In this document: one piece after another, positions 5,979 through 12,185 of the stretch
How the letters are laid out: every line of letters begins with the position of its first letter
How positions within the stretch are numbered: the stretch's first letter is position 1
DNA from: JAFTYR01 sp964571375
GTDB lineage: Bacteria; Pseudomonadota; Gammaproteobacteria; Burkholderiales; Burkholderiaceae_F
NCBI GenBank assembly: GCA_964571375.1
Contig: CAZNBL010000036.1
Coordinates: 1-13,138, forward strand
Reading direction: 5' to 3'
DNA length: 13,138 nucleotides
The notes under the pieces: generated by a model
The model's database searches: none
What the model was told of the DNA's origin: nothing
What the model saw: only the letters and a program-made list of their open reading frames with translations
Program-made: the position numbers and the translations under genes

Positions 5979-7214
5979 TTACATCACATCTTCTTCAAAC
6001 TTTTCTGTACCGAACTGGCCTTCCATCTTGGTGACAAGCAGAGCAGTCAGGTTGTCGCCGAGAACGTTAACAGAGGTTCGGATCATATCGAGGACACGGT
6101 CGACACCGGCGATCAGAGCAACGGCTTCAAGCGGAATACCGACCTGTGTGAATACCACAGTTGTCATGATAAGACCGGCACCCGGAACGCCTGCTGTACC
6201 GACAGCAGCAAGAACGCCCATCAGAACGATCTGGAACTGTTCGGTCATACTGAGGTCGATACCGTAAACCTGAGCGGCAAACACGGCGCAGACACCCATA
6301 TAAATGGATGTACCGTTCATGTTGATGGTATTGCCGAGCGGAATAGCAAAGGAAGCGATAGCCTTGGTTGCACCCATCTTACGGCTGGCTTCGAGGTTAA
6401 CAGCGAGAGCAGCGGCAGAAGAGCAGGTAGTGAAGGCGATCAGCCAGGGACCGAAAGCACCTCTGAGGTAATCGGAGATCTTAAGACCCATAACCTTGAC
6501 GAGGGGCAGGTAGGTAATGACGATGAAGCTTGCTGTTGCAACGAAAGCACAGAGAATAAGCTTACCGAGCGGAAGCAGAACTGCAAGACCGTGCTTGGTA
6601 ACCGTGTAGGCGATAAGGCCGAAAACGCCGATCGGAGCATAAAGCATGACGTAGTTGGTCATCTTGATCATAGCGTCGCCGACCAGCTGGAAGAAGTCAA
6701 CGAGCGGCTTGGCAGTATTGCCCATTGTGGAGAGGCAGAAGCCGAAGAACATCGCAAAGAAGATCACCTGGAGCATACTGCCCTTGGCAAAAGCTTCGAT
6801 CGGATTGATCGGAACGATGCCGAGGAGAACTTCGCTCAGAGGAGGTGCGGCAACATTCTTAGCCTGCAGACCTTCCATGGAGATATTCAGACCGATACCC
6901 GGATCCATAAGGTTGGCAAATACCAAACCCATGGCAACCGCAATAGCGGAAGTCACCATAAATACGAAAAGGGTCTTAAGTGCAATAGAACCGATCTTTG
7001 CGACAGAGCCGAGGCCTGCGGAACCCGCGATCAATGTAGCCAGAACCAAGGGCACAACAACCATGCGGATCAAACGAATAAACAGCGTTCCCAACGGCTG
7101 AAGATATGTAGTCGCAAAATCAGCGCTGACCACAGCGCCGACGGCAACCCCAAGGGCCAAGCCGTACATCATCTGCATGGGAAGGCCAAACCAGAAACTT
7201 TTCTTTGTTGACAT
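5979..7214 (-). CDS. Dicarboxylate/amino acid:cation symporter, acidic amino acid (GltP/GltT-like)
   Basis: A 411-residue inner-membrane secondary transporter of the DAACS family (eight helices plus two re-entrant hairpins). Hairpin 1 has the Ser motif TTCSSAAA (262-269), helix 7 has NMNGT (298-302), hairpin 2 has GTAGVPGAG (339-347), and helix 8 has VDRVLDMIRTSVNVLGD (371-387). By alignment to archaeal GltPh, Asp376, Arg379, Thr380, Asn383 and Asp387 match the aspartate/sodium-binding residues Asp394, Arg397, Thr398, Asn401 and Asp405. That favours aspartate or glutamate over C4-dicarboxylates. The motif NMDGT is NMNGT, replacing a sodium-3 ligand (GltPh Asp312) by Asn300. Start: ATG 7214 with GGGAG six bases upstream; in-frame TTG 7220 and GTG 7217 are too close to that RBS. 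It lies downstream of iadA on the same strand but with its own promoter region. Confidence 0.92.
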   Translation of the reverse strand: MSTKKSFWFGLPMQMMYGLALGVAVGAVVSADFATTYLQPLGTLFIRLIRMVVVPLVLATLIAGSAGLGSVAKIGSIALKTLFVFMVTSAIAVAMGLVFANLMDPGIGLNISMEGLQAKNVAAPPLSEVLLGIVPINPIEAFAKGSMLQVIFFAMFFGFCLSTMGNTAKPLVDFFQLVGDAMIKMTNYVMLYAPIGVFGLIAYTVTKHGLAVLLPLGKLILCAFVATASFIVITYLPLVKVMGLKISDYLRGAFGPWLIAFTTCSSAAALAVNLEASRKMGATKAIASFAIPLGNTINMNGTSIYMGVCAVFAAQVYGIDLSMTEQFQIVLMGVLAAVGTAGVPGAGLIMTTVVFTQVGIPLEAVALIAGVDRVLDMIRTSVNVLGDNLTALLVTKMEGQFGTEKFEEDVM

Positions 7215-7282
7215 CACCAACTCCCTTATTTAAGAAATCCTAATATCGACAATATTTCTACGTGAATACCTCGATAGGGTTA

Positions 7283-7312
7283 ATCATATGCTCACGCGGT
7301 AACAAATAGCAA
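7283..7312 (-). promoter_or_regulatory. Putative promoter of the symporter gene
   Basis: Minus-strand TTGCTA (7307-7312) and TATGAT (7283-7288) are 18 bases apart; TATGAT matches five of six -10 positions. The start would be near 7276, leaving a leader of about 60 bases. The inverted repeat at 7322-7342 would sit just upstream of the -35, where activators often bind. Confidence 0.4.
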
Positions 7313-7321
7313 TAATGCTTA

Positions 7322-7342
7322 ATCATAATTTTGCATTATGAT
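7322..7342. promoter_or_regulatory. Operator-like inverted repeat, proximal
   Basis: ATCATAAT (7322-7329) and ATTATGAT (7335-7342) are perfect 8-base inverted arms around TTTGC. An overlapping pair ATAATGC/GCATTAT (7312-7318, 7333-7339) adds further symmetry. Location upstream of the symporter promoter suggests a regulator site; the regulator is unknown. Confidence 0.45.
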
Positions 7343-7404
7343 AGTTCATTGCTCATTAAGGAATATTATGTTGTCATATTGAGGAATAAATCCCTGAATA
7401 TTTA

Positions 7405-7432
7405 ACTCAACATAAGGGCAGTTATGTTGAGT
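7405..7432. repeat. Perfect 11-bp inverted repeat, operator-like, distal
   Basis: ACTCAACATAA (7405-7415) and TTATGTTGAGT (7422-7432) are exact inverted copies separated by GGGCAG. A third copy of the half-site, TTATGTTG, lies at 7366-7373. It could form an RNA hairpin, but no T-run follows closely on either strand, so a DNA-binding site is more likely than a terminator. Confidence 0.5.
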
Positions 7433-7612
7433 AATGCATTTTTCTGTTTATTTTTCAATTAGTTGTAAATTCCCCTTAAATTCACACGAATTTAAAATCA
7501 TTTCCGCTACGCTCTGTGCCGTTTCGGCACATGAAAGGATTTTCCTTAATTTTCATGAAATTAAGTGTCTTGCACCGATCCAAAGTTAAGGTTAGGTTGT
7601 TTGCATACAACG

Positions 7613-7659
7613 CAAAAAGAAATCTCCCGGCAAAACAGTTGAATTGCTTTACCGGGAGA
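7613..7659 (-). terminator. Rho-independent terminator of the yjiH-yjiG-iadA operon
   Basis: TCTCCCGG (7623-7630) and CCGGGAGA (7652-7659) pair over 8 bases with a 21-base loop. On the minus strand TTTCTTTTTG follows. A second small hairpin, GCGGT-TTTC-ACCGC (7663-7676), lies between it and the iadA stop. Confidence 0.8.
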
Positions 7660-7699
7660 ATCGCGGTTTTCACCGCCTGTATTGCTTTACGAGAATCGA

Positions 7700-8845
7700 T
7701 CAGGCTTCGAAAGTACCTTTGACGATCACTTCGCCGGCCTTCATCACCTGTCGGCCCTTCATAAAGACGTCGGTGAGGTTGAGATCGCGGTCCATAACCA
7801 GGATGTCCGCATCCATATCCTCGGCAATACGACCCTTATGAGTAAGACCGAGTGCTGTCGCAACGGTTCGGGTCATCGGCAAAATAGCACGGTCCAAACC
7901 GATCATGCCGGCAAGCTTACGGATTTCCTTGAGGTTATCCGAAACGCTGCAGACACCTAAGCCCACCATCTCCCCTGCACTGTCAAAGCGCGGCATGGAG
8001 CCGTGAGCATCGGAAGACATGGTGATACGGGCGATGTCGGCACCTTCTTCAAGCGCCATTACAACTGCATCAGCTGCGGAACCCATGTAGTTGCCGCCGC
8101 TGGTCGTAATATCGATATAGCCGCCTGCTTTGGTAAATTCGATCGCCTGAGCGAAGACCTTTTCCTGACGGGCGACGTGAGTCGGACGGATATGCTTGAT
8201 CGGCATACCCATTTCAACGCACTTCATAAAGGTCGGGAAAGCAACCGGCAGATCGCCCAAATGAACATGCAGGAATGCATCGTGACCGCAGATCATACCG
8301 CCGACACGGCAGTCGGAGAGCACTCTGAGTACTTCCTGATCGGTCGGGAAAGAACAACGATGGTCGCCCATCGCGATCTTGACGCCGAGGCATTCGGGAA
8401 TCGAAAGCAGATCTTTGCGGACGTCGCCCGTGACCGTCACCGGCGGGTAACGGTAGTTGGACGTCCACATCCAGCCCGAAGCACCCTCTTTGATCAGAGC
8501 TCTGACTTTAGCCATCAGAGCTTCGATCGATCGGGTTTCGCTGTCGGTACCGGATACCCCTACAAAGGAGGTGACGCCGGCGGCAACGAGCTCGGAAAAC
8601 ACAAGTTCCGGAGCGCGTGTTGCAGGACCGCCCTCACCGCCTCCGCCTGTGACATGGATATGCTGGTCGATTAAACCGGGAACGACAATCGCTCCCTGCA
8701 GATCGATGACTTCGAGTCCCGGCATCTTGGCATCGATTTCATCGTCAACGGCAATAATCTTGCCGGCAACAACGAGAATATCCTTGGTGCCGAGGTGTAC
8801 CGGGTTATAGAGGTCGGCATTCTTTAAGAGGTATCCGTGTGTCAT
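7700..8845 (-). CDS. iadA: Isoaspartyl dipeptidase (beta-aspartyl peptidase)
   Basis: A 381-residue amidohydrolase-superfamily enzyme (E. coli IadA is 390) that hydrolyses beta-aspartyl dipeptides arising from protein damage, releasing aspartate. Metal and catalytic features: DQHIHVTGGGGEGG with His62 and His64 as ligands and Glu71; Lys156 in GVKIAMGDHR as the probable carbamylated bridging lysine; HVHLGD around His193/His195; PTHVAR with His223; and SSDAHGS with catalytic Asp279. The C-terminal GRIAEDMDADILVMD is the typical amidohydrolase beta-sandwich segment. Start ATG 8845 has AAGAGA about eight bases upstream. It is the last gene of yjiH-yjiG-iadA, the same order as in E. coli. Cytoplasmic, since no signal peptide is present. 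Identification is strong from both motifs and context. Confidence 0.95.
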   Translation of the reverse strand: MTHGYLLKNADLYNPVHLGTKDILVVAGKIIAVDDEIDAKMPGLEVIDLQGAIVVPGLIDQHIHVTGGGGEGGPATRAPELVFSELVAAGVTSFVGVSGTDSETRSIEALMAKVRALIKEGASGWMWTSNYRYPPVTVTGDVRKDLLSIPECLGVKIAMGDHRCSFPTDQEVLRVLSDCRVGGMICGHDAFLHVHLGDLPVAFPTFMKCVEMGMPIKHIRPTHVARQEKVFAQAIEFTKAGGYIDITTSGGNYMGSAADAVVMALEEGADIARITMSSDAHGSMPRFDSAGEMVGLGVCSVSDNLKEIRKLAGMIGLDRAILPMTRTVATALGLTHKGRIAEDMDADILVMDRDLNLTDVFMKGRQVMKAGEVIVKGTFEA

Positions 8846-8860
8846 GCTGTTTCTCTTAAA

Positions 8861-9334
8861 TTAAGATCCGAGAACGACGAGCTTCATCACGAACATCGAC
8901 AGAAGTGCGACGACCGGAGGAATAGCCATGATCTTGAACATGGTGGAACCCTTGATACCGATCACACCGAGGCAGCGGCCCATGTACTGAACCTGAGAGC
9001 CCATGAGGTAGATAGCCGGAATCAGAACAGCAAGCTGCGGACCGTCGATCACACCCTTGTCAAAGAGTGCAACGGCAACACCGACACCGCCGCCCATGGA
9101 CATCCATGCGCCCATCAGGATGGTGGCAGCTTCGCCCGGAAGGCCGAAAACCTGCATAAGCGGACCGCAGACAATACCGATGTACTTCAGAGCACCGGAG
9201 ATTGTGAGGATCTTAATAATAACGAAGGCCATCAGAACATTCGGAATCGTGGATTTGACAGCGATGTTCCAGCCCTGCACCGCACCGTTGACGAAAACGT
9301 CGGTGATCATCGGATTTTGTGTTTCGTGTGACAT
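8861..9334 (-). CDS. yjiG: YjiG family membrane protein
   Basis: A 157-residue integral membrane protein (E. coli YjiG is 153) with about four hydrophobic segments (roughly 30-50, 65-90, 98-118, 132-153). It belongs to the nucleoside-recognition/Gate (SpmB-like) family; conserved features include the Gly-rich AWMSMGGGVGVAVAL and the segment IPAIYLMGSQVQYMGR. Its neighbours YjiH and IadA reproduce the E. coli operon order. The pair YjiH/YjiG has no proven substrate; a role in moving isoaspartyl peptides or their products is a reasonable inference from linkage with IadA. Start ATG 9334 with GGAG eight bases upstream; 17 bases separate it from the yjiH stop and 15 bases its own stop from iadA. 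Confidence 0.9.
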   Translation of the reverse strand: MSHETQNPMITDVFVNGAVQGWNIAVKSTIPNVLMAFVIIKILTISGALKYIGIVCGPLMQVFGLPGEAATILMGAWMSMGGGVGVAVALFDKGVIDGPQLAVLIPAIYLMGSQVQYMGRCLGVIGIKGSTMFKIMAIPPVVALLSMFVMKLVVLGS

Positions 9335-9351
9335 ATTCTTATCTCCGGCTA

Positions 9352-10065
9352 TCAGGCAGATTTCTTAGCGCCGCGAATCTGCATAAAGCGCATGATGTTG
9401 GCAGCAACCACCTTGCCGCAAAGCACGACAAGAAGGCAAAGACCGAGGCTGACAGGAACTGCCAGAGAACCGTCGGCGGCGACCAGTGTGAAGAGAACTG
9501 CACCGGAACTCATGAAGTTGGTGATCGGAGCGTCGGCAGCCATCTGGAAAGCAGCAAAGTTGTTGATTTCCTTTTCTGTCAGTGTGTTGTTGTCCTTGAG
9601 CTGACGGGTAAGAGCTGCGCCGCCGTCAGTGGACTGCAGAGCTGCAATCAGAGCAAGAGCGGCAGAACCCGGGATGCCGAGGATCGGACGGAGAATCGGA
9701 GTAAGAAGCTGGCGTGCGGCCTTCAGAGCACCGTAGTGTTCGAAGATCGTGATCATAGCCATAGCGAGCATCACGGTCGGAATCAGGGTGAAGGCGAAGA
9801 CGAAACCGTCGATAGCGCCCGAGCCGCCCTTACCGCGGAAGTTGCTCATTACGGTGGAAATAGTGTCGCCGTTCTGAGAGACGCCGGCCACAACCTTACC
9901 GAAGCCGCCGTTTAATGTTGTGAAGTCGAAAATTCCCCACCACTGAGATGTGGCGCATAAGCCGGAGAAAAACACGCAGGCAAAGATCAGCGAAATGTAA
10001 TTGCCGATCGTGACTTTTTCATTGGCTTGGGTGTTCAACTCAGTCTGTTTATTTTCTGTCGACAT
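9352..10065 (-). CDS. yjiH: YjiH family membrane protein (nucleoside-recognition domain)
   Basis: A 237-residue inner-membrane protein (E. coli YjiH is 227), first gene of the operon. About 20 N-terminal residues are polar; hydrophobic stretches follow at about 25-45, 90-110, 130-152, 185-205 and 208-225. Family landmarks include IPGSAALALIAALQSTDGG, the adjacent TRQLKDNNTLTEKEINNFAA and APITNFMSSGAVLF. Together with YjiG it forms a two-component Gate-type membrane system similar to SpmA/SpmB, whose transported species is not established. Start ATG 10065 has AAGGA about seven bases upstream; a TTG at 10083 lies ahead of that RBS and is rejected. The N-terminal Asn/Gln/Glu/Thr-rich segment is unlike a signal peptide. 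No promoter was read with confidence upstream. Confidence 0.9.
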   Translation of the reverse strand: MSTENKQTELNTQANEKVTIGNYISLIFACVFFSGLCATSQWWGIFDFTTLNGGFGKVVAGVSQNGDTISTVMSNFRGKGGSGAIDGFVFAFTLIPTVMLAMAMITIFEHYGALKAARQLLTPILRPILGIPGSAALALIAALQSTDGGAALTRQLKDNNTLTEKEINNFAAFQMAADAPITNFMSSGAVLFTLVAADGSLAVPVSLGLCLLVVLCGKVVAANIMRFMQIRGAKKSA

Positions 10066-10259
10066 AGTTGATCCTTTAATCAAGTTTGAGGGATTGTTGT
10101 ATGCGCATGGGTTTCATGCCCGCAGCGCACATCTTGTTTGATTATATAGAGCGACTTGTGTCCGAACATTGCGATTCAACACTTTTTCGATACAGAGGCG
10201 TGCGTGATTTCCCGCAATTAAATGCCTTCCGGGAATCTTTTAGAGGCTTAAACACGACA

Positions 10260-10281
10260 AAACCCCGTCTTTACGAGGTTT
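10260..10281 (-). terminator. Weak terminator-like hairpin on the minus strand
   Basis: Read on the minus strand, AAACCTCGT-AAAG-ACGGGGTTT pairs over nine positions using one G-U wobble, then TTGTCG. On the plus strand the same position is a C-A mismatch, so the hairpin favours a minus-strand transcript. It lies 53 bases downstream of the micro-ORF at 10335-10448. The T-run is poor. Confidence 0.3.
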
Positions 10282-10334
10282 ATATGCAACAAGTCCTGTA
10301 CGAAAAGCGGTTCCTGTAAATTTTACCGATGCTG

Positions 10335-10448
10335 TTATTTACCAGCCTTCATATCCTTCTTGCTACACCTGCGCATTTCCTTCATAAGGTTCTTCTGTTT
10401 CATCTGTTTCATCATCAAAAACCGGAGATTTTGTTTATGAAGTCTCAT
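10335..10448 (-). CDS. Possible Met/Lys-rich micro-ORF (37 residues)
   Basis: A minus-strand frame from ATG 10448, with GAAGGG about nine bases upstream, encodes a very basic peptide: nine or ten Lys, four Arg, two acidic residues and eight Met. Two tandem copies of ATGAAACAG encode MKQMKQ. A start at the double Met (codons 12-13) would leave 26 residues. A minus-strand hairpin follows. Composition resembles nucleic-acid- or ribosome-binding peptides, but no family is recognised and chance is possible. Confidence 0.3.
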   Translation of the reverse strand: MRLHKQNLRFLMMKQMKQKNLMKEMRRCSKKDMKAGK

Positions 10449-10505
10449 ACAGACACCCTTCCCTGCGCCGGCGATATTTTTCTCTGCAAAAATCGGGCTT
10501 CGCGC

Positions 10506-10511
10506 TATACT
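10506..10511 (+). promoter_or_regulatory. -10 box for the 108-codon gene
   Basis: TATACT (five of six consensus) lies 51 bases before ATG 10562 and would give a leader of about 44 bases. The -35 position (CTGCAA region) is weak. No other promoter-like sequence is as near. Confidence 0.45.
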
Positions 10512-10561
10512 CGATCAAATCGGCATTGAAGCCATGCTATTTAAATAAGGAGTTAATAAAA

Positions 10562-10888
10562 ATGGCAGATACTCAATTACAGGATATCCGCGTTAACCCG
10601 CCGGAAGAACAGCTTAAGAAGGCACTTAACCCGGGCGACGTTTCCTTCCGTCACCTCGAACGCAAGGACGGTCAGTTTGTTGTGACTTTTGCCTGGGGCG
10701 ACATGCTCGGTGGCACACACGAACACACTTTCAACCGCGGCGACATCTTTGCTGACTTCAACAAGGTTATGCAGGTCTTCACTGACGGCGGTCTGCCGAT
10801 CGATCCGGAAAAGATTCCTGAATTCCAGAAGATGCTCTGCAAGCTGAGCACCGTTCTCATGCAGCAGCAGGAAGGCGCACAGGCTTAA
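10562..10888 (+). CDS. Unrecognised 108-residue soluble protein, probably well expressed
   Basis: I do not recognise a family. The protein is acidic to neutral, with no signal peptide or membrane helix. Residues 26-58 look like beta strands (GDVSFRHLERKDGQFVVTFA, then HEHTF), and residues 60-108 look helical, ending in a Gln-rich tail (MQQQEGAQA). One cysteine, Cys93. Start ATG 10562 follows an ideal AAGGAG (10547-10552). An in-frame ATG at 10526 lies before that RBS and is rejected. Codon choice is strikingly biased (AAC, GAC, CTC, ATC, AAG), like highly expressed genes, and a strong terminator follows 20 bases after the stop. The gene stands alone between divergent and convergent units. It is a real gene on these grounds; its function cannot be told. 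Confidence 0.8.
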   Translation: MADTQLQDIRVNPPEEQLKKALNPGDVSFRHLERKDGQFVVTFAWGDMLGGTHEHTFNRGDIFADFNKVMQVFTDGGLPIDPEKIPEFQKMLCKLSTVLMQQQEGAQA

Positions 10889-10908
10889 TTAAAGTCCTTC
10901 TGCAAAAA

Positions 10909-10945
10909 AACTCTCCGTATCGTTTTCGACCGGAGAGTTTTCTTT
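10909..10945. terminator. Bidirectional rho-independent terminator
   Basis: AACTCTCCG (10909-10917) pairs perfectly with CGGAGAGTT (10931-10939). A T-run follows on both strands: TTCTTTTG on the plus strand and TTTTTGC on the minus. It serves both the 108-codon gene and the convergent cyclase-family gene. Confidence 0.88.
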
Positions 10946-10999
10946 TGCGAATAGAAATAAAGCCTCTTCTCTCTTCTTCAGAAAAGATGCCTTTATGAG

Positions 11000-11752
11000 T
11001 TATTCCGTAACAGCCCAAACCCTGGCCGGCAAACCTGTAGCACCTTTGATCTTCGGATAGGCTACACAGATCACAGCACCGTACGGCGCTACCTGATCGA
11101 GATTTCTTAACAACTCAACCTGGACTTTGCCCTGACTCAGTACATAACGTTCGCAGGCAAGATCTCCTGCCGCAGCGGCAAGTTTTGAAGCATCGGTATC
11201 AAGTGTTTCGTGGCCGTTGGCAGCAATTCCTTTTTCTTCCACCAAATACTTAAGAACTTCGAGCGACCAACCCGGGAAATGCTCACTGCCGTCTTCAGCC
11301 AAACCGCAAAGCGCTTTCATATCAGGCCAACGCTTGTACCAGTCGGTCCTTAATGCGACAAAAGCCCCCTTCGGAATGTCACCGTATTGCTCTTCATAGG
11401 CTCGGACATCGTCAAGAGTTACGGCATATTCGGGATCTGCTTTAACTTTTTCACTTACGTCAATAATGCAAAGCGGAAAAACGAGATCCGCCGGTCCGAA
11501 TGCATCGGAAAGAACGCCGTTCTTATCAAAATGACCCGGAAAATCGATATGAGTCCCGAACTGCCCCGGAAACTTAAATGTCTGGATCATGCATTCGAGC
11601 ATGGGATTGCCCCAATCGAAACAAACCTTTCCTAATTCAACAGCGCCTTCGGGCACGCCGGACCAATAGGGACTGTCATTGGTCAGTTCATGAGAAAGAT
11701 CTACGACCCGATGCTGCTTTAACGTCTCTAATACATTCCAAAGCTTATTCAT
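11000..11752 (-). CDS. Cyclase family protein (kynurenine formamidase/isatin hydrolase-like metal hydrolase)
   Basis: A 250-residue cytoplasmic metal-dependent hydrolase of the cyclase family, whose members open or form amide/lactam bonds (kynurenine formamidase, isatin hydrolase). The signature HxGTHxDxPxHF appears as QFGTHIDFPGHF (residues about 64-75), so the first metal-ligand His is Gln while the later His, Asp and His are kept. Other landmarks are the N-terminal VVDLSHELTNDSPYW, ALRTDWYKRWPD, and NGHETLDTD, a conserved catalytic His/Glu region. I believe the Gln variant occurs as a subgroup in proteobacteria, with unknown substrate. Start ATG 11752 with GGAG six bases upstream. It is monocistronic, ending at the bidirectional terminator. 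Confidence 0.88.
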   Translation of the reverse strand: MNKLWNVLETLKQHRVVDLSHELTNDSPYWSGVPEGAVELGKVCFDWGNPMLECMIQTFKFPGQFGTHIDFPGHFDKNGVLSDAFGPADLVFPLCIIDVSEKVKADPEYAVTLDDVRAYEEQYGDIPKGAFVALRTDWYKRWPDMKALCGLAEDGSEHFPGWSLEVLKYLVEEKGIAANGHETLDTDASKLAAAAGDLACERYVLSQGKVQVELLRNLDQVAPYGAVICVAYPKIKGATGLPARVWAVTE

Positions 11753-11779
11753 AGCAATCTCCAGACATCAACTTCGCTC

Positions 11780-11808
11780 AGGCTATCGCAAAGTAATTCG
11801 GATGTCAT
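11780..11808 (-). promoter_or_regulatory. Possible promoter of the cyclase-family gene
   Basis: Minus-strand ATGACA (11803-11808, five of six -35 positions) and TAGCCT (11780-11785, weak -10) are 17 bases apart. The start would be near 11773, about 20 bases before ATG 11752. Confidence 0.3.
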
Positions 11809-11867
11809 GGTTTCTGCAGCATTTTCTGAATTTAATAAGGAGAAATACAACAGTTTCTCATCCGAAT
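11796..11867. repeat. Widely spaced 9-bp inverted repeat near the cyclase-gene promoter
   Basis: ATTCGGATG (11796-11804) and CATCCGAAT (11859-11867) are exact inverted copies 54 bases apart. A smaller hairpin GAGAAA-TACAACAG-TTTCTC (11841-11860) lies beside the second arm. The first arm overlaps the proposed -35 box. This could be paired operator sites or an RNA fold. Confidence 0.35.
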
Positions 11868-11965
11868 GAATTTGTTTTCCTATTGTAATAATCAGCCTTA
11901 CTTTCCAATACCTACCATATAAGTATGTTATAAATATCTCCTATTTTTCTATGCTCTCATTGCTA

Positions 11966-12015
11966 GCACAGGCTCAAAGGTTGTCATCCCTTATCTGCCT
12001 GTGCTTCTTTTTTTT
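11966..12015 (+). terminator. Orphan rho-independent terminator on the plus strand
   Basis: GCACAGGC (11966-11973) pairs perfectly with GCCTGTGC (11997-12004), and TTCTTTTTTTT follows. An inner AAGG/CCTT can extend it. The T-run is on the plus strand only, and no plus-strand gene lies upstream, so it suggests a small plus-strand RNA. Confidence 0.7.
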
Positions 12016-12185
12016 GCAGCAGTTGGACCGTCGTCGTTTTTGCAGGGCCAACATAAACACCTGCACTGCCTTTCATCCCGTATTTGGAAATCCCGGCAAG
12101 AACTCGGTTCGGACTGCAGTACAGTCCAGAGAGGAATCAAAGAAGATTCGACAAAGCGATGCAAACAGCGCAATTCTCTTGCGCT

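Larger units (their letters stand above)
7215..7699. other. Intergenic region between symporter and iadA
   Basis: This 485-base AT-rich gap contains the symporter promoter, two operator-like repeats, two further palindromes (TGTGCCG-TTT-CGGCACA at 7515-7531 and CTTAATTT-TCATG-AAATTAAG at 7545-7565) and the iadA terminator. I find no credible gene; short open frames here lack RBS and family similarity. Confidence 0.7.
10066..10561. other. Intergenic region between yjiH and the 108-codon gene
   Basis: This 496-base divergent gap must carry the yjiH promoter (minus) and the promoter at 10506 (plus). It also holds a minus-strand hairpin (10260-10281) and a possible Met/Lys-rich micro-ORF on the minus strand (10335-10448). 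A plus-strand frame 10101-10319 has a GAGGG-like element but no similarity and faces into the yjiH promoter; I do not call it. Confidence 0.55.

Noticed and set aside
10086..10319. Plus-strand frame of about 72-77 codons divergent from yjiH
   Set aside because: There is a GAGGG before ATG 10101, but composition is not gene-like, no family is seen, and it would occupy the yjiH promoter region and the minus-strand hairpin.
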